Below, piece by piece: positions 16,673-24,466 of a DNA stretch of 43,731 nucleotides. The notes under the pieces were generated by a model that saw nothing but the letters and a program-made list of their open reading frames with translations, did no database searches and was not told the DNA's origin. Every line of letters starts with the position of its first letter. Within the stretch, counting starts at the first letter, position 1. The DNA comes from Mycobacterium sp. MYCO198283. GTDB lineage: Bacteria; Actinomycetota; Actinomycetes; Mycobacteriales; Mycobacteriaceae. The stretch spans positions 1 to 43,731 of the forward strand of contig NZ_JAJQJI010000012.1 of the NCBI RefSeq assembly GCF_021213805.1, in the 5' to 3' direction. The translations under genes were made by a program, and so were the position numbers.

Positions 16673-18844
16673 ATGACAGTCATCGAGCCGGCCGGTAGCG
16701 CACCCCTTGACAGGCAGGTGTGGCCGGGAAAGGCCTATCCGCTGGGCGCCACCTACGACGGCTACGGCACGAACTTCGCGGTGTTCAGTGAGGTCGCCGA
16801 GCAGGTGGTCCTGTGCCTGTACTCCAACGATGAAGCGGGACGGCCCGTCGAGACCTGCGTGCCGCTGCCCGAGGTCGACGGCTTCGTCTGGCACGGCTTC
16901 CTGCCCGAGGTGGAGCCCGGGCAGCGGTACGGCTACCGCATCCACGGCCCCTACGATCCCGCCAACGGCCTGCGCTGCAACCCGAACAAGCTGCTGCTCG
17001 ATCCGTACGCCAAAGCCATCGACGGCACCTTCGACTGGGACCAGTCGATGTTCTCCTACAACTTCGGCGACCCCGACAGCCGCAACGACGACGACTCCGC
17101 GGCGCACATGCCGAAGTCGGTCGTCATCAACCCCTTCTTCGACTGGGGTGTCGATCGGCCCCCGCAGCGGGAGTACGCCGACACCGTCATCTACGAGGCG
17201 CACGTCAAGGGACTGACGCAGACGCATCCGGAGATCCCGGAGCAGATGCGCGGCACCTACTCGGCGATCGCGCACCCGGTGATCATCGACCACCTGAAGA
17301 AGGTGGGGGCCACGGCGATCGAGCTGATGCCCGTGCACCACTTCGCCAACGACGCGACGCTCATCGAGAAGGGCCTGTCGAACTACTGGGGCTACAACAC
17401 CATCGGGTTCTTCGCCCCGGACAGCAAGTACACGTCGAGCAACAACCCCGGCGGGCAGGTGCAGGAGTTCAAGGCGATGGTCCGCACGCTCCACGAGGCG
17501 GGCATCGAGGTGATCCTGGACGTCGTCTACAACCACACCGCCGAGGGCAACCACCTGGGCCCGACGCTGTCGTTCCGGGGAATCGACAACGCGGCCTACT
17601 ACCGGCTGGTCGACGGCGACAAGCGGTACTACATGGACTACACCGGCACGGGCAACACGCTCAATGTCGGCCACCCGCACACGCTGCAGCTGATCATGGA
17701 CTCGCTGCGGTACTGGGTGACCGAGATGCACGTCGACGGGTTCCGCTTCGACCTCGCCTCGACGCTGGCGCGCGAGTTCTACGACGTCGACCGGCTGGCG
17801 GCGTTCTTCGAGCTCGTGCAGCAGGACCCGACGGTCAGCCAGGTGAAGCTGATCGCCGAGCCGTGGGACGTCGGCCCGGGCGGCTACCAGGTCGGCAACT
17901 TCCCGCCGCAGTGGACGGAGTGGAACGGGAAGTTCCGCGACACCGTGCGCGACTTCTGGCGCGGCGAGGACGCCAGCCTCGGCGAGTTCGCGTCGCGGCT
18001 CACCGGCTCGGCCGACCTCTACGAGCACACCGCCCGCCGGCCCGTCGCATCCATCAACTTCGTCGTCGCCCATGACGGGTTCACGCTGCGGGACCTGGTG
18101 TCCTACAACGAGAAGCACAACGAAGCCAACGGCGAGAACAACAACGACGGTGAGAGCCACAACCGGTCGTGGAACTGCGGCGTCGAGGGTCCGACCGACG
18201 ACCCGGAGATCAACGCGCTGCGCTCGCGGCAGGAGCGCAACTTCCTCGCGACCACGCTGTTGAGCCAGGGCGTGCCGATGATCTGTCACGGCGACGAGCT
18301 CGGCCGCACCCAGGGCGGCAACAACAACGGCTACTGCCAGGACAACGAGATCACCTGGATCGACTGGGCCAACGCCGACGAGGGGTTGCTCGAGTTCACC
18401 AGCCGGCTCTCGGCGCTGCGGGCCGAGCACCCGGTGTTCCGTCGGCGCCGTTTCTTCACCGGCCGGCCCGTCGTCCGGCGCCGCGGCTCCGAAGGCATTC
18501 CCGACATCTCGTGGTTCCGGCCCGACGGCTCGGAGATGAGCGACGAGGACTGGGACTCCGGGTTCGGCAAGTCCATCGCGGTGTACCTCAACGGCCAGGG
18601 CATCCCGGACCTCGATGCCCGCGGTCAGCGCGTGACCGACGACTCCTTCGTGCTGTGCTTCAACGCCCACCACGAGGCCATCGACTTCACGCTGCCGCCG
18701 GAGCCGTTCGGGCCGAGCTGGCTACCGGTGCTCGACACCACCACGCGGACGGGCGAGCCCGCCGAGCCCGAGGTGATCAAGGCCGGCACCGCAGTCCGCG
18801 TGGAGGCCCGCTCCACCCTGGTGCTGCAGATCAACCCCGATTAG
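16673..18844 (+). CDS. glgX: Glycogen debranching enzyme GlgX (isoamylase-type, GH13)
   Basis: GH13 enzyme of 723 residues that removes alpha-1,6 branches from glycogen-like glucans, supplying linear maltodextrins to the trehalose pathways. An N-terminal CBM48-type domain (about 20-120, YDGYGTNFAVFSE) precedes the catalytic barrel. Catalytic residues are D360 (GFRFDLASTL), E396 (IAEPWDVG) and D468 (VAHDGFTLRD); region I is DVVYNHTAEGN. GGNNNGYCQDNEITWIDW is typical of GlgX/TreX. The ATG at 16673 is chosen by family length (M. tuberculosis TreX/Rv1564c is about 720 residues). treY and treZ, its usual partners, are not adjacent. A SigF-type promoter lies just upstream. Confidence 0.95.
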   Translation: MTVIEPAGSAPLDRQVWPGKAYPLGATYDGYGTNFAVFSEVAEQVVLCLYSNDEAGRPVETCVPLPEVDGFVWHGFLPEVEPGQRYGYRIHGPYDPANGLRCNPNKLLLDPYAKAIDGTFDWDQSMFSYNFGDPDSRNDDDSAAHMPKSVVINPFFDWGVDRPPQREYADTVIYEAHVKGLTQTHPEIPEQMRGTYSAIAHPVIIDHLKKVGATAIELMPVHHFANDATLIEKGLSNYWGYNTIGFFAPDSKYTSSNNPGGQVQEFKAMVRTLHEAGIEVILDVVYNHTAEGNHLGPTLSFRGIDNAAYYRLVDGDKRYYMDYTGTGNTLNVGHPHTLQLIMDSLRYWVTEMHVDGFRFDLASTLAREFYDVDRLAAFFELVQQDPTVSQVKLIAEPWDVGPGGYQVGNFPPQWTEWNGKFRDTVRDFWRGEDASLGEFASRLTGSADLYEHTARRPVASINFVVAHDGFTLRDLVSYNEKHNEANGENNNDGESHNRSWNCGVEGPTDDPEINALRSRQERNFLATTLLSQGVPMICHGDELGRTQGGNNNGYCQDNEITWIDWANADEGLLEFTSRLSALRAEHPVFRRRRFFTGRPVVRRRGSEGIPDISWFRPDGSEMSDEDWDSGFGKSIAVYLNGQGIPDLDARGQRVTDDSFVLCFNAHHEAIDFTLPPEPFGPSWLPVLDTTTRTGEPAEPEVIKAGTAVRVEARSTLVLQINPD

Positions 18845-18854
18845 CCCCGTACCT

Positions 18855-18928
18855 CGTTCCGCGAGCGTGCGTGTTTGTACGCCGACACGCCGCCATCCGC
18901 GTGCCGTCCGCGCACGCTCGCGGGAACG
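18855..18928. repeat. Dispersed intergenic hairpin repeat, copy A
   Basis: An outer stem of about 17 bp (left arm 18855-18871, right arm 18911-18928, one bulged G) encloses an inner segment beginning TGTTTGTACGCCGACACGCC. It shares GCGAGCGTGCG and TACGCCGACACGCCG with copy B and GCGAGCGTGCGTGT with copy C. It starts 10 bases after the glgX stop and may act as its terminator. Confidence 0.75.
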
Positions 18929-18969
18929 GGACGGGGACGAGACGAGACAGTGACGGGGCCTGGCGGGTT

Positions 18970-18994
18970 GGTTAGTGGCCGGGAGCGACGGGAA
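18970..18994 (+). promoter_or_regulatory. Possible SigF-type promoter for the Rieske gene
   Basis: GGTTA (18970-18974), 15 bases, then GGGAA (18990-18994) approximate GGTTT-N15-17-GGGTA, with the ATG nine bases further on. The -10 half deviates at one base, so support is moderate. Confidence 0.4.
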
Positions 18995-19003
18995 TCCACG
19001 ACC

Positions 19004-19459
19004 ATGCCCTCACTCCGCAACTCTCCGCACGAACCCGGTGTCAACACCGGCAGCCTGATCCCCCCGATCACCCACGACAACCCGGTGCAGGCGCGCGGCC
19101 GGATGCTCGTGCGCGTCGACCAGCTCGACGAGCGCCGGGTCGTCGAGGTCCGCACCGACGAGCACGGCGTGCTTGCGGTCGGCGTCACCCCGGACGGCAC
19201 TCCGTTCGCGGTGAGCAACATCTGCCGCCACCAGTTCGCCAAGCTGGGCCGCGGTCGCGTCACCGACGACGGCTGTCTGCAATGCCCGTGGCACCGCGCC
19301 GATTACGACGTGTCCGACGGCACGATGGTCAACGGCCCGAAAGGCCGGATCTTCGGCTTCAAGCCGTACTCGTCGATGATCAAGACGTTCGGCGAGCGCG
19401 CCAAGCTGCGGACCTTCCCCGTCGAGATCCGCGACGGCGCCATCCACCTGACCGGCTGA
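19004..19459 (+). CDS. Rieske [2Fe-2S] protein
   Basis: Single-domain Rieske protein of 151 residues. The cluster ligands are in CRHQFAKLG and CPWHRADYD (Cys-X-His ... Cys-X2-His), giving a [2Fe-2S] centre. There is no oxygenase catalytic domain and no signal peptide or membrane anchor, so it looks like a soluble ferredoxin-like electron carrier or a regulatory Rieske protein. The start at 19004 is chosen because the conserved region begins soon after; the frame is open further upstream but runs into repeat A. The partner enzyme is unknown. The next gene starts 27 bases downstream. Confidence 0.85.
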   Translation: MPSLRNSPHEPGVNTGSLIPPITHDNPVQARGRMLVRVDQLDERRVVEVRTDEHGVLAVGVTPDGTPFAVSNICRHQFAKLGRGRVTDDGCLQCPWHRADYDVSDGTMVNGPKGRIFGFKPYSSMIKTFGERAKLRTFPVEIRDGAIHLTG

Positions 19460-19485
19460 CAGCTGCCCGACGACACCGGCGTTCA

Positions 19486-20361
19486 ATGTCCGGTGTGAGA
19501 GTCGGCGGCGGCACCCGGACCGGCGCAGCACTCGCGGTCGTTGCGATGCTGTGCGTTCAGCTCGGGCTTGCGGTGTCGGTCGGGCTGATCGACCGGATCG
19601 GCGCGGAGGGCACGGCGTGGCTCCGGCTGGCGTGGGCCGGGGTCATCCTGCTCGTGGTGGTGCGGCCGCGGCCGTCGGGATTCACCCGCCGGACCTTTCT
19701 CACCTGTGCGCTGCTCGGGCTGGTCACCGCCGGCATCACGGTGTTGTTCATGGCGGCGCTGGCACGCATCCCGTTGGGGACGGCGAGCGCCCTGGAGTTC
19801 CTCGGTCCGCTCGGCGTCGCCGTCGTGCAGAGCCGCGGCCGCACGCTGGTGTGGCCGGTGGTGGCGGCCGGTGGTGTGCTGCTGCTCACCGAACCGTGGA
19901 CTGGTGCGGTCGACGCGGTAGGCGTGCTGTTCGCGCTGGCCGCCGCCTGCTGCTGGGCCGCGTACATCCTGTTGACGCAACGCGTCGGTGACGCGGTGAC
20001 CGGCGTGACCGGGCTGGCGGTGTCCATGCCCGTGGCGGCCGTGGTGACGACGGCCGCGGTCGGCCACCTGGTGTTCGACCGACTGACGCCGGACCTGCTG
20101 ATCGTCGGGCTCGGGTTGGCCATCCTGCTCCCGGTGCTGCCCTTCACGTTCGAGCTGCTGGCGTTGCGGCGGTTGACGACTGCGGCCTTCGGCACGCTGA
20201 TGTGTCTGGAGCCGGCGTTCGCCCTCCTCATCGGCTGGGCCCTCTTGGCGCAGGTCCCGACGCTCACCGGGTTCGCCGGCATCGTCTCGGTGGTGGCGGC
20301 CGGCATGGGTGCGGCGCGCGGCGGCGCCCGCGACACACCCGTCCCCGCCGAGGTGGGGTGA
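19486..20361 (+). CDS. EamA-family (RhtA-like) drug/metabolite exporter
   Basis: Hydrophobic protein of 291 residues with about ten predicted membrane helices in two EamA repeats. Typical segments are AEGTAWLRLAWAGVILL, ARIPLGTASALEFLGPLGVAV and ALRRLTTAAFGTLMCLEPAFALLIGW, the latter resembling the threonine/homoserine exporter RhtA. It sits in the inner membrane and probably exports small amino-acid-like metabolites. The start may be the ATG at 19486 or a GTG shortly after. It follows the Rieske gene closely and is followed by the phosphoesterase, which has its own promoter. Confidence 0.88.
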   Translation: MSGVRVGGGTRTGAALAVVAMLCVQLGLAVSVGLIDRIGAEGTAWLRLAWAGVILLVVVRPRPSGFTRRTFLTCALLGLVTAGITVLFMAALARIPLGTASALEFLGPLGVAVVQSRGRTLVWPVVAAGGVLLLTEPWTGAVDAVGVLFALAAACCWAAYILLTQRVGDAVTGVTGLAVSMPVAAVVTTAAVGHLVFDRLTPDLLIVGLGLAILLPVLPFTFELLALRRLTTAAFGTLMCLEPAFALLIGWALLAQVPTLTGFAGIVSVVAAGMGAARGGARDTPVPAEVG

Positions 20362-20375
20362 CGTACGTTGGCGGC

Positions 20376-20900
20376 GTGCGACTGCTGCTGATCGCCGACA
20401 CCCACGTGCCGAAGCGGGCCCGCGACCTGCCGGCCGCGGTCTGGGACGAGGTCGAGCGCGCCGACGTCGTCGTCCACGCCGGCGACTGGGTGGACGTCGC
20501 GCTGCTCGACGCACTTGCGGCGCGCTCCCGGCGGCTCGTCGGCTGCTGGGGGAACAACGACGGCGCGGAGCTTCGCGCCCGGCTTCCGGAGCGGGCCGAC
20601 GTCACCCTCGGCAGCGTGCGGTTCACGGTGGTCCACGAGACCGGTTCCGCGGCCGGCCGGGACGCCCGGATGGCGGCGGCTTATCCCGACACCGACGTGC
20701 TGGTGTTCGGGCACAGCCACATCCCCTGGGACACCACGGCTTCGAGCGGGTTGCGACTGCTCAATCCGGGGTCGCCCACCGACCGCCGCCGCCAGCCGTT
20801 CTGCACCTATATGACCGCGACGGCGGACGACGGCCGGCTCGCCGACGTACGGCTGCACCAGCTGCCGCCCCGAAACAGCACACCGCCGCCGCAGCGGTGA
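20376..20900 (+). CDS. Metallophosphoesterase (YfcE/MJ0936 type)
   Basis: Calcineurin-like phosphoesterase of 174 residues. Metal-binding motifs are IADTHVP, HAGDWVD, GCWGNNDG, VVHETG and VFGHSHIPW, in the order expected for the YfcE/MJ0936 phosphodiesterases. The GTG at 20376 is preceded by TACGTT (20364-20369) with six bases between, so the transcript is probably leaderless; the frame upstream overlaps the EamA gene and is not used. The stop codon TGA (20898-20900) lies in the loop of a perfect 17-bp hairpin. The natural substrate is unknown. Confidence 0.88.
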   Translation: MRLLLIADTHVPKRARDLPAAVWDEVERADVVVHAGDWVDVALLDALAARSRRLVGCWGNNDGAELRARLPERADVTLGSVRFTVVHETGSAAGRDARMAAAYPDTDVLVFGHSHIPWDTTASSGLRLLNPGSPTDRRRQPFCTYMTATADDGRLADVRLHQLPPRNSTPPPQR

Positions 20901-20917
20901 CGCTGCGGCGGCGGTGT
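20880..20917. terminator. Bidirectional terminator hairpin
   Basis: A perfect 17-bp inverted repeat (20880-20896 and 20901-20917) has the loop GTGA. It lies between two convergent genes, the phosphoesterase and the haem-binding protein, and its loop contains the phosphoesterase stop codon. It is strong enough to stop transcription from both sides. Confidence 0.75.
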
Positions 20918-20931
20918 CTGGCGGCTACGGG

Positions 20932-21333
20932 TCAGCCGCGCTGGAACGCCTCGAAGGCCTGCACGGCCTGCGCCGGCGTGATGTTGGTGCCGCACTGGTT
21001 CTGCAGGTCCACCAGCGGCCGGGTGATGTTCTTCAGGTCGTAGTACTCGTTGGGGTTCGCCTCGAAGTACGCCCGGACCGAAGCCTCGGCCTCGTTGTAC
21101 GGCTTGTTCGCCGCGTCGGTGAGCACGCGATCCGCCCCCGGGTGCGCGGCCAGGTACTGGCTGGCCGAGCCCGACACCGAGCTGATCGTGCCCGTCACCC
21201 CGGCTGCGGTGCACGGCGCGGGAGCGGCCGCGGCGGTCGGCGCCGCAAGGGTCGCGACGGCCGCGCCGGCCATCACGCCACCGGCGAGCACACCGGCCAT
21301 GGTGCGGCGCATGGAGATACCACTGGAATTCAT
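20932..21333 (-). CDS. Secreted haem-binding protein (haemophore-like, MHB family)
   Basis: Protein of 133 residues with a Sec signal peptide (MRRTMAGVLAGGVMAGAAVATLAAPTAAAAP, cleavage near residue 37). The small helical mature domain has two cysteines (APCTAAG and NQCGTN) that could form a disulfide. The pattern SQYLAAHPGADRVLTDAANKP and YFEANPNEYYDLKNITRPL is that of the mycobacterial haemophore/haem-binding family (PF16525; Rv0203-type). The start at 21333 is chosen over the longer frame because the signal peptide follows and GAAGGA lies upstream; an ATG seven codons later is possible. It presumably binds haem outside the membrane. Confidence 0.87.
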   Translation of the reverse strand: MNSSGISMRRTMAGVLAGGVMAGAAVATLAAPTAAAAPAPCTAAGVTGTISSVSGSASQYLAAHPGADRVLTDAANKPYNEAEASVRAYFEANPNEYYDLKNITRPLVDLQNQCGTNITPAQAVQAFEAFQRG

Positions 21334-21648
21334 GTGATCGATTTTCCTTCGTATTGCGAGTGGGCGATTCCCCCCGCCCGTTGACAACGTACCCGGCCGC
21401 ATCGGGCGCCAATCCGCGTCGCCGGTGGCGGCAACCGGGCAGGCAGACGCGTTACGGCGGTGTCCTGTGAGGTTGACCTCAATAAAGGTTGAGTTCGTTG
21501 AGACAATGACCAGACCGATAAGCGCGGCCGCAGGAAATTAAGGGCCTGCGCAGAGTCCTTAATTCGCCGTGATCTCGTCGAGCTCCGCGGGTGACCACTT
21601 GGTGATCGAATCGTTACCTCGGTTTTCGGCGCTCGCTACGCTCGGGGC
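21334..21648. promoter_or_regulatory. Divergent regulatory region with two inverted repeats
   Basis: This 315-base gap between the haem-binding gene and the SDR gene is locally AT-richer than its surroundings. It holds TGAGGT-TG-ACCTCA (21468-21481) and AATTAAGG-N13-CCTTAATT (21536-21543/21557-21564), plus a possible minus-strand SigF-like pair GGATT-N16-GGGTA (21415-21390) for the haem-binding gene. TACGCT (21637-21642) lies six bases before the SDR start. No open frame here looks coding. I do not see a clear IdeR box. Confidence 0.5.
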
Positions 21649-22488
21649 GTGGCGGGACGCACGATTGTCATCACCGGCGCCAGCGACGGCATCGGCGCCG
21701 CGGCCGCGCAGCGGCTGCACCGCAGTGGCGAGCAGGTGGTCATCGTCGGCCGCTCACCGCACAAGACGCAGGCGCTGGCCGACCGGCTGGGCGTCGACTG
21801 CGCGCTGGTCGACTACGCCGAGCTGTCCTCGGTGCGAGCGCTCGCCCGCACCCTGCTCGCGCGCTATCCCCGCATCGACGTGCTGGCCAACAACGCCGGC
21901 GGCCTGGCGTCTCGGCACCGGACCACCGTCGACGGCCACGAGCTGACGTTCCAGCTGAACGTGCTGGCGCCGTTCCTGCTGACCCGCCTGCTGCTCGATC
22001 GGCTCATCGCGTCGCGGGCCGCGGTCCTCAACACCACGAGCTCGGCGAACCGGCTGGGCCGCGAGTACGCCGACCCGCCGCGCGACGGGCCCTACCGGGC
22101 GGCCCGGGCCTACGCCGACGCCAAGCTCGCGGTCGTGATGCTCACCCGCGAGCTGCACCGGCGCCATCACGCGTCGGGCCTCACCACGGCGGCGTTCCAT
22201 CCCGGCCTCGTTGCGTCGAACATCGCCACGACGGCCGAATCCCCGCTGCTGACGACGCTGTACCGGACGCCGCTGCGCAGCATGGTGCTCACACCCGAGG
22301 AGGGATCCGACGAATTGGTGTGGCTTGCGTCCGCACGTCCGGATGTCGACTGGGTATCCGGCGAGTACTACCGCCGTCACCGCGTCGGCCGCGCGAACCG
22401 TCGCGCCTACGACGCGGGCCGGTGTCAGCGGTTGTGGGAGCGCTGCACCGCACAGCTCGCGGCCGAGGAGGAAGGAGCCAGCTCATGA
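21649..22488 (+). CDS. Short-chain dehydrogenase/reductase
   Basis: SDR of 279 residues. It has the cofactor loop TGASDGIGAAAA (TGxxxGxG), NNAGG, the catalytic Ser in NTTSSANRLG, and the YADAK pair (Tyr-X3-Lys). The layout resembles the retinol-dehydrogenase/WWOX-like SDRs common in mycobacteria, with probable NADP preference from the Arg after strand two (GRSPHK). A GTG start at 21649 follows TACGCT by six bases, a leaderless layout. Its TGA overlaps the ATG of the SRPBCC gene (ATGA), so the two are coupled. Confidence 0.88.
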   Translation: MAGRTIVITGASDGIGAAAAQRLHRSGEQVVIVGRSPHKTQALADRLGVDCALVDYAELSSVRALARTLLARYPRIDVLANNAGGLASRHRTTVDGHELTFQLNVLAPFLLTRLLLDRLIASRAAVLNTTSSANRLGREYADPPRDGPYRAARAYADAKLAVVMLTRELHRRHHASGLTTAAFHPGLVASNIATTAESPLLTTLYRTPLRSMVLTPEEGSDELVWLASARPDVDWVSGEYYRRHRVGRANRRAYDAGRCQRLWERCTAQLAAEEEGASS

Positions 22489-22952
22489 CTGTCACCGTCG
22501 TCGACGCCGGGCCGGGGCAGGTGAGCCGGTCGGTGGTGGTCGATGCGCCCGTCGCCGAGGTGTTCGGCCTGGTGGCGGATCCCCGTCGGCACGCCGAGTT
22601 CGACGGCTCCGGAACCGTGCGGGGCAACGTCAGCGCACCGGAGCGCCCGGTGGCCGGCAGCCGGTTCACCACCAGGATGACGATGTTCAAGATCCCGTAC
22701 CGGATCACCAGCACGATCACCGCGCTCAAGCCGAATGCGCTGGTCGAGTGGCGGCATCCGTTCGGCCACCATTGGCGGTTCGAGTTCGAGCCGCTCGACG
22801 ACCAGCGGACCCGCGTCACCGAGACGTTCGACTACCGCGACACCGGTCCGCTCAAGGACCGGCTGCGCTACTACGAGCGCACCGGCTTCGCCAAGCGCAA
22901 CGCCACCGGCATCGAGCAGACGTTGGAGCGGCTGCGTCAGACGTTCGCCTAG
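22485..22952 (+). CDS. SRPBCC (polyketide cyclase/START-like) protein
   Basis: Protein of 155 residues with the helix-grip pattern of SRPBCC proteins: an opening strand (SRSVVVDAPVAEVFGLVADPRRHAEFDGS), central strands, and a long C-terminal helix (KRNATGIEQTLERLRQTF). This fold forms a hydrophobic ligand pocket. GGAGGAAGGAGCC precedes the ATG at 22485, which overlaps the SDR stop. It may bind or present the SDR substrate. The stop codon lies in a CTAG shared with the convergent DUF1059 gene. Confidence 0.85.
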   Translation: MTVTVVDAGPGQVSRSVVVDAPVAEVFGLVADPRRHAEFDGSGTVRGNVSAPERPVAGSRFTTRMTMFKIPYRITSTITALKPNALVEWRHPFGHHWRFEFEPLDDQRTRVTETFDYRDTGPLKDRLRYYERTGFAKRNATGIEQTLERLRQTFA

Positions 22953-23095
22953 AACGCGATGAAGAGGATCTCGTCGCGCGAGTACTCGTGGCCCGGGTGG
23001 TTCTCCTTGAGGTGCGCCTGGGTCTTCTCGACCAGGTCGTCCTCGTCCTTGCCGACGATCGATTCACCGCAGGGGCAGTTGAGATGAGTCTTCAT
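22949..23095 (-). CDS. DUF1059 small protein
   Basis: Protein of 48 residues with the DUF1059 pattern CPCGE-x-I-x-G-x-DEDDLVEKTQAHLKENHPG. The two Cys and three His residues could bind a metal. Function unknown. The longer frame to 23449 is rejected because it runs through repeat B and lacks the family's normal N-terminus. The gene converges on the SRPBCC gene, and the palindrome CTAG at 22949-22952 supplies a TAG stop to each strand. A weak -10-like TAGACA lies seven bases before the ATG. Confidence 0.85.
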   Translation of the reverse strand: MKTHLNCPCGESIVGKDEDDLVEKTQAHLKENHPGHEYSRDEILFIAF

Positions 23096-23126
23096 GCCCA
23101 CGTGTCTACCCCTTTCCCCCCTCCCA

Positions 23127-23190
23127 CCGCGAGCGTGCGCGCCGGTACGCCGACACGCCGTGGCGGGCGGACAACGGTGCACCCTCGCGG
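23127..23190. repeat. Dispersed intergenic hairpin repeat, copy B (degenerate)
   Basis: Left arm CCGCGAGCGTGCG (23127-23139) pairs with GCACCCTCGCGG (ending 23190) with one mismatch. The inner part contains GGTACGCCGACACGCCG, as in copy A. It lies between the end of the 341-residue membrane protein gene and the start of the DUF1059 gene. Confidence 0.65.
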
Positions 23191-23241
23191 GCGCTGACGG
23201 CGGCAGCGTCGCCGCGGGCGGTCGCGGGCAGGTCGGCCGGC

Positions 23242-24267
23242 TCACGCTCGGGGACCGGGCGCCGACTCCAGCGCATCGCACTGCGGAACCCGGTAGGGCA
23301 AACCGTGTTCGGTGATCGCCGACGCGATCTCGACGCATGACTGCTGGTCGGTCCGCAACTGTTCGGTCTGTTCGTGCGGGGATTGTGCCGTCTGCGCCAA
23401 CAGCAGCGCGACGATCACGGCAGCGGGGATGGCGAAGAGCGCCGCGCACGTTGTGAGACTCGTCGTCGCCCGGACCATGCGTTGTCGGACCACGGCCGTC
23501 GACGCACGCGCCATGACGGCCCTGACCTCCGCACGGACCAGCTCTGCCCTGGCTTCGGCGAGGTCGCGGTGCTTGAGCGCGAAGGTGATGAGGTTGTGGT
23601 ACCCGGCCATTGCGTCACCGCTGGGGGGCGGTTGCGGCGTCGGGAGGTACTTCTCACCGAAACCGCTGAGCACGGCCTGCTGGAATTTCTTCAAGCGGTC
23701 GGCGGGCTCGAGCGGCGCGACGGCGTACGAACCGTCGATGAGGCGGGTGAACGTCGCCTCGATGACCGTAGCGACGACGGCATACTCGTGCAGCGACGAC
23801 TTCCCGTTGAGGCGCGCGGAGCGGGTGTAGATGTCGTCGACCGTCTTCCTCTCGCGCTTGCGTTGCGCGGCCCGCAGGCGACTCCCCGCGGTGAAGTCGT
23901 CCATGGTGCTGATATCGGTTTTCATGACGATGGGTGTGCTGACCTTCGTCAGCCGGGTGGCGACGAAGATCAGGCAGAGAACCGCCACCGTGAGGCCACC
24001 GATGACGATGCTCGCGGCCAGCCAGTGACCGTCCGGGACGTAATCGCTGAGCTTGCCGATGCTGACCGCGGTGAGCGCCGTCGAGCCGACCGCCAGTGCG
24101 CCTTTTCCCCAATTGTCGGCTCGCTTGCGGATGTTCTCGACGGCAGCGTCCTCGTCTTTGGCGATGTCGTCTGCCCGGGCGCGCTGTGACTCGTAGAACG
24201 CTATCCGCCAGTCGGATCGGTCGTCGTCGACGACGTCGGCGGGCGCTGACGGCTGGGTATCACTCAT
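23242..24267 (-). CDS. Membrane protein of unknown family
   Basis: Protein of 341 residues that I do not recognise. An acidic, charged N-terminal helix (about 18-52) precedes two close membrane helices (about 55-72 and 83-104). A cytoplasmic domain of about 160 residues rich in Arg/Lys/Glu helices follows, then a third membrane helix (about 269-291) and a short acidic tail with two Cys. Codon use is less extreme in GC than in the neighbours, which could indicate transfer. A paired-helix membrane unit with helical domains recalls 2TM effector proteins of some immune systems, but no nucleotide-sensor partner is nearby, so I make no functional claim. The gene is isolated, with about 200 bases upstream before htdZ and repeat B downstream. 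Confidence 0.75.
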   Translation of the reverse strand: MSDTQPSAPADVVDDDRSDWRIAFYESQRARADDIAKDEDAAVENIRKRADNWGKGALAVGSTALTAVSIGKLSDYVPDGHWLAASIVIGGLTVAVLCLIFVATRLTKVSTPIVMKTDISTMDDFTAGSRLRAAQRKRERKTVDDIYTRSARLNGKSSLHEYAVVATVIEATFTRLIDGSYAVAPLEPADRLKKFQQAVLSGFGEKYLPTPQPPPSGDAMAGYHNLITFALKHRDLAEARAELVRAEVRAVMARASTAVVRQRMVRATTSLTTCAALFAIPAAVIVALLLAQTAQSPHEQTEQLRTDQQSCVEIASAITEHGLPYRVPQCDALESAPGPRA

Positions 24268-24441
24268 CTCCGCTGCTCGCTATCCGACGGGATCGATCGC
24301 GCGCGTGCGCAGGCAAAGCTGCCGCTGCTGCTGTCATGTGCCGCCCCAAAGTCACAGGTCTACCCGCGGGCAGTGTCCACCCGATCAGAGCCGTTCTAGG
24401 GCGCTACGGCCAAGACGCCAGACGATTAGTTGCGAGCGCAA

Positions 24442-24462
24442 GGCCCCTCGCGGGCCGGGGCC
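24442..24462. terminator. Possible hairpin after htdZ
   Basis: GGCCCC (24442-24447) and GGGGCC (24457-24462) enclose nine bases, directly downstream of the htdZ stop on the minus strand. The stem is short but all G/C. The rest of the gap 24268-24441 shows no gene. Confidence 0.35.
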
Positions 24463-24466
24463 GGCG

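Noticed and set aside
16553..18673. Minus-strand frame of 706 codons opposite glgX
   Set aside because: GlgX has all GH13 catalytic motifs; the antisense frame is Val/Arg-rich and featureless.
23242..24267. Assignment of the 341-residue membrane protein as a CBASS/Pycsar effector
   Set aside because: No cyclase, E1/E2, or other sensor gene is nearby and no SLATT motif could be verified by eye.
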